A stretch of 37,696 bases of DNA from JAVBRU01 sp031547595 (GTDB lineage Bacteria > Bacillota > Clostridia > Christensenellales > Aristaeellaceae): positions 1 through 37,696 of the forward strand of contig JAVBRU010000099.1 in NCBI GenBank assembly GCA_031547595.1, in the 5' to 3' direction. The translations under genes were made by a program, and so were the position numbers. Shown here piece by piece: positions 31,211 to 37,696 of this stretch (position 1 is its first letter; each line of letters opens with the position of its first letter). Below the pieces are notes generated by a model. That model did no database searches, was not told the DNA's origin, and worked only from the letters and a program-made list of their open reading frames with translations.

Positions 31211-31798
31211 ATGACGAAGATTTCTATGAAGGCTCGGGTGCTGGCGCTGGTCATGCTGCTCGTGATGATGCTCTCGCAGGTTGCGCTGGCATCTGATACC
31301 GAAGTGGCAGAGCAGGAAGCAGTCATCACCGTTGAAGCTTCTGTGGAAGTTGACACCGCCGAGCAGGAAGCGGAAGTTATCGCCACCGAGCAGAACGAAG
31401 AAGCGGTTGAAGAAATCGTTGAAGAAGTTGCCGAAGCGATCGTTGAAGAAACCATCGAAGAAGCCACCGAAGAGACCGTGGAAGAAGTTGCTGAAGAAGC
31501 CGCCGAAGAAGACGTCAACGTGATCGAGTTTGAAATCGCCCAGGAAACCATCAACGAAGTCGAGCGCTCCATCAAGGGCCGCATGATCACCCCCAAGTTC
31601 GTCCGCTATGGCGACATCATCCGCCTCACTGCTGAGCTGATTGGTTACGAAGATGTGGAATACACCGTGCAATGGCAGGCATTCACCGGCATCCAGTGGG
31701 AGAACGTGCCCGGCGGCAACTGCCTGGATTACCAGTTCAACCTCAACGCCCAGAACATCCACTACGAGTGGCGCCTGGTGGTTACCGTTGCTGAATAA
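31211..31798 (+). CDS. Secreted Glu-rich protein with C-terminal beta-rich (Ig-like) domain
   Basis: A 195-residue exported protein. The signal peptide (1-27) ends VALA-SD. Residues 29-110 are extremely acidic, built from short units such as VEEIVEEVAEA and EEATEETVEEV, probably helical or disordered. Residues of about 122-195 are beta-rich: RYGDIIRLTAELIG, then YTVQWQ, WENVPGGN and YEWRLVVTV. That pattern resembles an Ig-like surface domain. No anchor (LPXTG, lipobox or second membrane segment) is visible, so it may be released or bind another surface component. It lies directly upstream of the giant surface protein, with 161 bases between. It has no known name. Confidence 0.72.
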   Translation: MTKISMKARVLALVMLLVMMLSQVALASDTEVAEQEAVITVEASVEVDTAEQEAEVIATEQNEEAVEEIVEEVAEAIVEETIEEATEETVEEVAEEAAEEDVNVIEFEIAQETINEVERSIKGRMITPKFVRYGDIIRLTAELIGYEDVEYTVQWQAFTGIQWENVPGGNCLDYQFNLNAQNIHYEWRLVVTVAE

Positions 31799-31817
31799 GT
31801 GAGAGTGCATAACATTT

Positions 31818-31841
31818 TAGCCGGGGCATTGGCCTCGGCTA
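31818..31841 (+). terminator. Possible weak terminator or stem between the two surface genes
   Basis: TAGCCGGGGC (31818-31827) pairs with GCCTCGGCTA (31832-31841) with one G-U pair. No T-run follows, so readthrough into the giant gene is possible. Confidence 0.45.
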
Positions 31842-31883
31842 TCATAGCAAAAAAGGAAATATTTCTTCATTGAAGAAGGATTA

Positions 31884-31917
31884 TGTAAACGGTTGTCGAA
31901 TTACAAAATAGTTACAC
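31884..31917. promoter_or_regulatory. TGTAA/TTACA motifs upstream of the giant surface protein gene
   Basis: TGTAA (31884-31888) is followed by TTACAA (31901) and TTACAC (31912), the last two 11 bases apart and in the opposite orientation to the cluster at 30902-31184. They lie 45-75 bases before the start of the giant gene. No convincing -10/-35 pair is visible here. Confidence 0.4.
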
Positions 31918-31959
31918 ATGTATTCAAATGACCATGACAAATTTAGGAGGTCTTCCGAT

Positions 31960-34900
31960 ATGACACGCTCCACTACCAAAAGGCACATTGCCCTGCTGAT
32001 GGCGATTTTGATGCTGGTGCAGTTCCTGCCCACATCGCTGGTTACCGCGCTGGCAGATACGTCTAACGTGCTAAAATCAGTGTACGAACAGGCAACGCTG
32101 TACTATGTCGTCACCTTTGTGGACTACACAGGGGGTATTATTGCGTCTGAGGATGTAATAGAAGGGCAAAAGGTCAAAAACGTGCCGAGCGTGTCACGTG
32201 CTGGCTATACGCTGGACGGCTGGACAGATGCCAAAGGAAACGCTTGGAACGCGTCCGCACCGGTCACAGATGACCTGGTGCTTACTGCTGTTTATAGTTT
32301 CAAGGCCACTACGTCGTTTGATAATGGCCATGCTTATTATGGCGTTATGCTGGATGGCAAGTGGATCACTGTTGCGGAAGAAGCCGTGAGCTATCGCAAC
32401 ATTCAAACAAAAAAGAACACCAGTGCGAACTACTATTATATCAGCAAAAACTCGTTTGAGTATGCCGGTGTGAATCTCACCTCCCTCAGGTGGTCTAACG
32501 CCAGTTTTGATAAGGCAAGCACCAGCGTTTCGGATACCACGGTATATAACACATCGACTGTATACTATACCTTGGGTACCACAAAAAATACTTCGGTCTA
32601 TATTCGCCCCAACAGCGCCTATCAATTCTACACGGTCACTTTCAAAAACGTTGATGGCACCGTTATAAAAACACAGATCGTCCAAAGCGGCAAGTCCGCC
32701 ACAGCGCCTACTGACTTTGATGCGCCCATGGCGCCCGCAGGCACCAGCTATGGCACCTTCACTGGCTGGGACGCTACTTTTAATAACGTAACGAAGGCCA
32801 CGGTTGTCACCGCAAAATATCCGGTGTATTATACAGTCACGTTCCTGAACGCCGACGGGACGCTGCTCAAAAAAGAAAACGTTATCAGTGGCGGAGCGGC
32901 CACGGCACCTGCCGGTTTTGGTGTCCCGACAGCAAGTGACGGCACAACCTATGAGTTGAGCGGCTGGGATACTGATTTTACCAATGTCACGCAGGCCATC
33001 ACTGTTATGGCAACGTATAACACCAAACACACGGTTACATTCCGTGGGTTGGATCAATCGGTTCTTTCCACTGCTTCTGTGTTGGAGGGCGCAGCCCTTG
33101 GCGTCGCCCTGCCCACCGCCCCTGATATGCCCAACTACACGTTCGCGCGGTGGCAAATGGCAGATGGCACGGCAGCAACCGCTGCCACCGTGATCAATCA
33201 GCCGTGCGACATCACGGCGGTTTATACGCCCAAGGCCTACACCGTCACCCTGCTCAATGCGGATAGTACCGTTTTTCAGCGTCTGTCTGTGCCGTATGAT
33301 CAAGCGATTGGCGCGCTGCCAACGCCTGTGATGCCGGGCTACACATTCACCGGATGGAAGCTGGCGGATGGCACAGCGCTGACGCCTGAGACCGTTATCC
33401 ATGAAAACATGAGCGCCACCCCGGTATTCACCGCAGATGTGTACACCATCCAGTTTAAGGATGGCGACACGGTGATCCGCAGCGTGAATGCCAGCTATGG
33501 CAACATGGTCACCCCACCAGCCGATTTGATGATGGGCGACGAAAAGGTTATCGACGGCGTGACGTATGTTTTTGCCGGTTGGAATCCTTCTTCCTATTAC
33601 ATTACGCAGGACAGGACCTATCAGGCGGTCTGGACAGAAAAGACCGTCAACTTCGATTATATCGTCACCTATGTCTACGAAAATGGCGATCAGCTGTATC
33701 CTGCAAAGCTGGTCAACTTTGGCGATACCATAGAGCAGCCCGCTGCCCCGCAGATGCCTGCTACGGCCATTGAGTTCCTGGGCTGGTATTCCAATGGCAT
33801 CAAGTATGATTTTGGTACCCCGGTTACCTCGGATGTAGAGCTGATGGCAAAGTTCAAATACACCTACCATGTGCAGTTCATTTCTGAAAACACGGTGTGG
33901 CATAGCGTGGATGTGCCCAAGGGCGGCACCGCTGCGCAGCCCTCTGTGAAACCGAATACTTCCTATGTGAATGACCGTTTTGACTATTGGATGCTGGACG
34001 GCGTGCCCTTTGATTTCACCAAGCCGGTCACGGCGGATATTTCGCTGGTTGCGCACTATACCACGCTTTATTACGTCTACTACGACACCGGCTCTAACCC
34101 CATGATGCCCACCGAGGTAGAAAAGGGCAATAAGCCTGTCAAGCCCACCGATCCCATCCGCGCGGGCTACACCTTCAGCCACTGGGCGACTACGCCGGAC
34201 GGCACTACTGCATACAAGTTTGACGCCGTGTTGGCTGCAGACGTGCAGCTATATGCTGTATGGAATGCAGCTACTGCCAATGTGACAATCGTTATCTGGA
34301 AGGAAGCGGCGGGCCAAGGCGCGGCGGATGCCTACCGCAGCTATGAGTATAACTATAGCGAAACGATCACCAAGACTGCGACCTCCGGTGCGGCACTGAA
34401 TTATAACAGCCGCAATCTGCGTGCTGGTACTACAAACATGTATACCCTCCCCACGGACGATAATGGCACTTACCTGTATTATGAATATAAATTCAGCGAC
34501 GCAGATGGTCAGGTCGTCAATGGTGATGGTTCCACCGTTATTAACGTGTATTATACGCGCAAATATTATAATCTAAAGTTCAGCCTCTCCGACGGCACCA
34601 ATACCGTTTCGATGTCCATCAATGGTTCGTCCTATAAAAACGGCGGCACACAGTATACGATTTCGGCCAAGCTGGATGAGGACATCCTCAGCCGTTGGCC
34701 GCGCAATGATGGCTCCGCCAATTATGTGATCACTACCACACGTAGCGGGTATAAATTCTATGGCTGGACGGGCGATTCCCTCAGTGCCACGGCAGCTTCC
34801 AACCGCCTCACCATGTCTACCGATTTGTGCAACCAGGCCAAATCTGGTGTGGCTCTGGCTTCTTCCTTCACAAACTCCGGCAACTCCTATCTGTTGTATA

Positions 34901-37696
34901 TGTTTGAGCTACTGCCTGGCGATAGCGCAAGCAATTATCAGTATTCTTATATCAAGAACGGGGTCACGTTTGTCTTTAGCGAGACCTACAGCCAGTTGGC
35001 CCCCGGCACCAATTACAGCAACAAGCAGATTTCCGGCATGGTCGCCAACGGCACTGCGGCAGCAAAAGCAAGCGACCTGCCCTTTACCCCGCCCAGCGCG
35101 TCTGAATACACACTCCTGTTCTACTATCGCAACCGCGGCTATATCGAGCTGGATTTAATGGGCGGTTCCATGCCGTCCACCTCCACGCCGGGCGGCAGTA
35201 GCTTCGTTTCTGCGGGCGGCAACATCTACCGCTTGCCCAACAACACCACCGCTGGCAGAACTACGGGCGAAGTGCCCTATGGTGCCAGCCTGTCCCGCTA
35301 TAAGCCCGCCGATCCTGTCAAAGCGGGAGCGTCCTTTGTCGGCTGGTTTACCGAGGCTGAGTGCCTGACGCCCTTCTATTTCAGCGGCACCATGCCGGAT
35401 GGCAACCTGAAGCTGTGGGCCAAGTTTGTGGACGATCCTGTTAGCGCCACATTCTACCTGGACGATGGCGATCTTTATACCGCTTACGGCAACCTTCCCA
35501 AAAACTCCACCCTGTCCAATGTAACGCCGCCTGCGTCCAACCCGCAGTATGGCCAGTTTATTGGTTGGTATTATTACCCTTACCCGGATGTACTGCCCAA
35601 CTATTCTGTTCCCTTCGTGCTGGGTGTGTCACAGATCACCACCGATGTAGAGGTCTATGCGCACTGGAAGCAGAAGGACTTCACCATAACCTACGACATG
35701 AATGGCGGCACCGGTAGCGTAACGGATGACCGGCTGTATTTGTTGAACGTCAATGCGGTGGTGAAGGATATCACGTCTGCCAACACCAACAGCGGCAAGG
35801 CATTTATTGGCTGGCTGGGCGATGATGGCAGGCTGTATCAGCCCGGCGCGCGCTATCAGATCTATCACGACACGGTGTTCACCGCGCAGTGGGTGGATCA
35901 GACACAGGTTGTTACCATTAAATACGACTCCAGCGATGGCGAGAACCAGCAGGTAACTCACCGTTATAGGAAAAACACGGAGGGTAACCTGGCGGGTGAA
36001 ATTTTTGACCGCATGTATATGGAGCTGGTTGGCTGGGCGGACACCAAGGGCGCCACGGTCGCCCAGTACACCCTGGAGCAGACGTACACTTTCTCCGTAG
36101 ACAAGACTTTCTATGCGGTTTGGAAAACGCGCGAGGTCAACTATACGATCCGCTATCTGTATGATGGCCGTGTGGATGGCACCAAGACGGTCACCGGCAC
36201 CGGCAATGTAGGCGCAGTCATTGAGTCTTATGAAGATAAGGTGATGGCGGGTTACGTGCTGGATCGCGTGACGCCGGAATTGCCTCTCACGCTCAGCAAC
36301 ACTTCTTCCAATAACGTGATTAACGTCTACTATGTCAGCAAGCGCGTGATCACCATCAAGGCTGCGGATCAATCCAAGCGCTATGATGGCACTGCGATGA
36401 GCAATGCAGCTGTGACGCTGGCCTCCGGCACGCTGGTTTCTGGCGATGTGCTGATGGCAACGGCCGTCGGCAGCATCACAAACGCTGGCACAGCCGATAA
36501 TATTGTGCAACCCGGCTATAAGATCATGCGCGGTGATGCGGATGTGTCCCGCTATTATGACATCACGGCGCTGAACGGCACCTTGACGGTGACGCCGCGT
36601 CCTGTCACTTTGACCAGCGCAAACGCGAGCAAGACCTACGATGGCACGCCTTTGACCAAGGATGGCGTCACCGTCAGTGGCGCGAGCTTCGTGGCGGGTG
36701 AGGGCGTAACCTGCGTTGTGACTGGCACCATCACCAATGCAGGCACAATTGCCAACGTGTTCACCTATCAACTGAACGAGGGCACGCTTGCGTCCAACTA
36801 TACCATCACCAAAACAGAAGGCACATTGACTGTCCTTCCCCGCGAGGTAACGTTCACCAGCGCCAATGCCGAAAAAGAATATGATGGCACACCGCTGACG
36901 AATCCTCAGGTGGACATCAGCGGCAAGGACGGCTTCTTGGACGGCGAAGGTGTCATCTTTGATGTGACCGGCACCATCACCAATGTAGGCACAACGCCCA
37001 ACGCCTTTACCTACGCGGCGAAGGACGCGGGCACCAACCTTGACAACTATAAGATCACCAAGGTCGAGGGCACGCTGGAGGTTTATAAATCCGGTACCCG
37101 TCTTGCCATCACCGCAGGCAGCGCCACCCGTGTGTATAACGGGCAGCCTTTGACCTGCGAGGATTTCACCTATACCCTCGGCGTGCTGCAGGAGGGGGAT
37201 CGTCTGGTGGTCACTCTGTCTGGCAGCCAGACAGATGTGGGCACTCAGACAAACAGCATTGTCAGTTATAAAGTCATGCGCGGCATCGTGGATGTGACGG
37301 ATAACTACACATTTGGCGAAATCAAGAATGGTCAGCTGACGGTTGATCCGCGGCCTGTTGTTTTACAGAGTGCTTCTGATAGCAAGACTTATGATGGTAC
37401 GGCATTGACAAAGGATGTTGTAACCGTTGCGGCGGGGAAAGACACCGGCTTTGTCGGGGAGGATACCTTTACTCATCAGATCACGGGCACGATCACGAAT
37501 GCAGGCTCAACGAAGAATACCTTTGACTATGACTTCGTGGGCGGCAATGTTAATAACTATACCATTTCTGTGGATTACGGCACGCTGCGGGTGGATCCGC
37601 GCACTGTGACGATGGTAAGCGCGACGGACGAAAAAGAATACGACGGCACGGCGCTGACCAATGACGAAATGACGGTCACAGGGTTTGTGGGCGATG
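31960..37696 (+). CDS. Giant repeat-rich surface protein (InlB_B-like then MBG-type repeats), 3' end outside window
   Basis: An open frame of at least 1,912 codons that runs off the right edge. A signal peptide (1-32, cut after TALA) is followed by about 14 modules with a conserved Gly/Ser-Trp motif (for example GYTLDGW, YTFTGWK, IEFLGWY, KAFIGWL). These resemble InlB B-repeats / Listeria-Bacteroides repeats and span residues of about 48-1,370. A different stretch lies at about 770-1,060, with few such motifs. From residue about 1,461 the protein changes to repeats of about 80-85 residues with the motif K-YDGT-LT ... VTGTITNAGT ... NYTITK; at least six are present, the last cut by the edge. 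These resemble MBG-type repeats. The start follows AGGAGG. No anchor can be seen because the C-terminus is missing. It is probably an adhesin or mucin/glycan-binding surface protein; the ligand is unknown. Confidence 0.88.
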   Translation, partial: MTRSTTKRHIALLMAILMLVQFLPTSLVTALADTSNVLKSVYEQATLYYVVTFVDYTGGIIASEDVIEGQKVKNVPSVSRAGYTLDGWTDAKGNAWNASAPVTDDLVLTAVYSFKATTSFDNGHAYYGVMLDGKWITVAEEAVSYRNIQTKKNTSANYYYISKNSFEYAGVNLTSLRWSNASFDKASTSVSDTTVYNTSTVYYTLGTTKNTSVYIRPNSAYQFYTVTFKNVDGTVIKTQIVQSGKSATAPTDFDAPMAPAGTSYGTFTGWDATFNNVTKATVVTAKYPVYYTVTFLNADGTLLKKENVISGGAATAPAGFGVPTASDGTTYELSGWDTDFTNVTQAITVMATYNTKHTVTFRGLDQSVLSTASVLEGAALGVALPTAPDMPNYTFARWQMADGTAATAATVINQPCDITAVYTPKAYTVTLLNADSTVFQRLSVPYDQAIGALPTPVMPGYTFTGWKLADGTALTPETVIHENMSATPVFTADVYTIQFKDGDTVIRSVNASYGNMVTPPADLMMGDEKVIDGVTYVFAGWNPSSYYITQDRTYQAVWTEKTVNFDYIVTYVYENGDQLYPAKLVNFGDTIEQPAAPQMPATAIEFLGWYSNGIKYDFGTPVTSDVELMAKFKYTYHVQFISENTVWHSVDVPKGGTAAQPSVKPNTSYVNDRFDYWMLDGVPFDFTKPVTADISLVAHYTTLYYVYYDTGSNPMMPTEVEKGNKPVKPTDPIRAGYTFSHWATTPDGTTAYKFDAVLAADVQLYAVWNAATANVTIVIWKEAAGQGAADAYRSYEYNYSETITKTATSGAALNYNSRNLRAGTTNMYTLPTDDNGTYLYYEYKFSDADGQVVNGDGSTVINVYYTRKYYNLKFSLSDGTNTVSMSINGSSYKNGGTQYTISAKLDEDILSRWPRNDGSANYVITTTRSGYKFYGWTGDSLSATAASNRLTMSTDLCNQAKSGVALASSFTNSGNSYLLYMFELLPGDSASNYQYSYIKNGVTFVFSETYSQLAPGTNYSNKQISGMVANGTAAAKASDLPFTPPSASEYTLLFYYRNRGYIELDLMGGSMPSTSTPGGSSFVSAGGNIYRLPNNTTAGRTTGEVPYGASLSRYKPADPVKAGASFVGWFTEAECLTPFYFSGTMPDGNLKLWAKFVDDPVSATFYLDDGDLYTAYGNLPKNSTLSNVTPPASNPQYGQFIGWYYYPYPDVLPNYSVPFVLGVSQITTDVEVYAHWKQKDFTITYDMNGGTGSVTDDRLYLLNVNAVVKDITSANTNSGKAFIGWLGDDGRLYQPGARYQIYHDTVFTAQWVDQTQVVTIKYDSSDGENQQVTHRYRKNTEGNLAGEIFDRMYMELVGWADTKGATVAQYTLEQTYTFSVDKTFYAVWKTREVNYTIRYLYDGRVDGTKTVTGTGNVGAVIESYEDKVMAGYVLDRVTPELPLTLSNTSSNNVINVYYVSKRVITIKAADQSKRYDGTAMSNAAVTLASGTLVSGDVLMATAVGSITNAGTADNIVQPGYKIMRGDADVSRYYDITALNGTLTVTPRPVTLTSANASKTYDGTPLTKDGVTVSGASFVAGEGVTCVVTGTITNAGTIANVFTYQLNEGTLASNYTITKTEGTLTVLPREVTFTSANAEKEYDGTPLTNPQVDISGKDGFLDGEGVIFDVTGTITNVGTTPNAFTYAAKDAGTNLDNYKITKVEGTLEVYKSGTRLAITAGSATRVYNGQPLTCEDFTYTLGVLQEGDRLVVTLSGSQTDVGTQTNSIVSYKVMRGIVDVTDNYTFGEIKNGQLTVDPRPVVLQSASDSKTYDGTALTKDVVTVAAGKDTGFVGEDTFTHQITGTITNAGSTKNTFDYDFVGGNVNNYTISVDYGTLRVDPRTVTMVSATDEKEYDGTALTNDEMTVTGFVGD

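Noticed and set aside
31390..31512. Phase-variable microsatellite in the Glu-rich gene
   Set aside because: The GAA-rich units are imperfect and in multiples of codons, so slippage would change length, not frame; variation cannot be shown from one sequence.
31281..31523. Lys-rich 80-residue frame inside the Glu-rich gene
   Set aside because: It is the shifted reading of GAA-rich codons and has no RBS.
32194..34182. 662-residue minus-strand frame opposite the giant surface protein
   Set aside because: The plus-strand frame is continuous from a signal peptide through regular repeats to the window edge; the antisense frame is a by-product.
35629..36771. 380-residue minus-strand frame opposite the giant surface protein
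   Set aside because: Same reason; it lies opposite intact repeats.

Overview
The window (about 37.7 kb, moderately GC-rich, densely coding) looks like a chromosomal segment of a Gram-positive, spore-forming Clostridia-class bacterium (Bacillota), probably from an intestinal community. Evidence: strong Shine-Dalgarno sites, Gram-positive style signal peptides, two CotF-like spore coat genes, a VanW protein, MetNIQ with a lipoprotein-type MetQ, and a very large InlB/MBG-type surface protein. I cannot name a genus from sequence alone.

Layout: 1-3426 holds the 3' end of ftsH, a PHP-domain phosphoesterase and a VanW protein with a Pro/Gln-rich tail. 3427-8421 is a sulfur amino acid operon. A promoter, a 33-codon leader ORF rich in Met and Cys codons and mutually exclusive antiterminator/terminator hairpins precede metN, metI, a 2-hydroxyacid dehydrogenase, metQ and an aminotransferase. 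8422-12271 holds a GC-rich intergenic element, a minus-strand block (serine hydrolase, recX, AraC regulator) and the coat pair. 12272-14220 (minus) holds lgt and an iron-sulfur aldo/keto reductase. 14400-20264 is an oligopeptide transport operon, oppBCDF plus oppA. Its binding protein appears circularly permuted: the segment that normally ends such proteins sits directly after the signal peptide.

20277-23424 carries an XRE regulator, a uridine kinase and an ECF sigma factor with its likely membrane anti-sigma factor. 23422-29977 has a second serine hydrolase, two secreted SH3-repeat proteins, and a MATE transporter coupled to a protein-kinase-like gene. 29978-37696 is a surface-protein region: a conserved protein of unknown function, an intergenic stretch with many same-strand TGTAA motifs, a secreted Glu-rich protein, and a surface protein of more than 1,900 residues that runs off the window.

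The two strongest leads are the met operon and the permuted OppA. In the first, a Met/Cys leader peptide attenuator appears to control methionine (or methionine hydroxy/keto analogue) uptake together with two enzymes able to interconvert hydroxy acid, keto acid and amino acid. The third lead is the TGTAA direct-repeat set in front of the surface-protein genes, which resembles binding sites of OmpR/PhoP-type response regulators.
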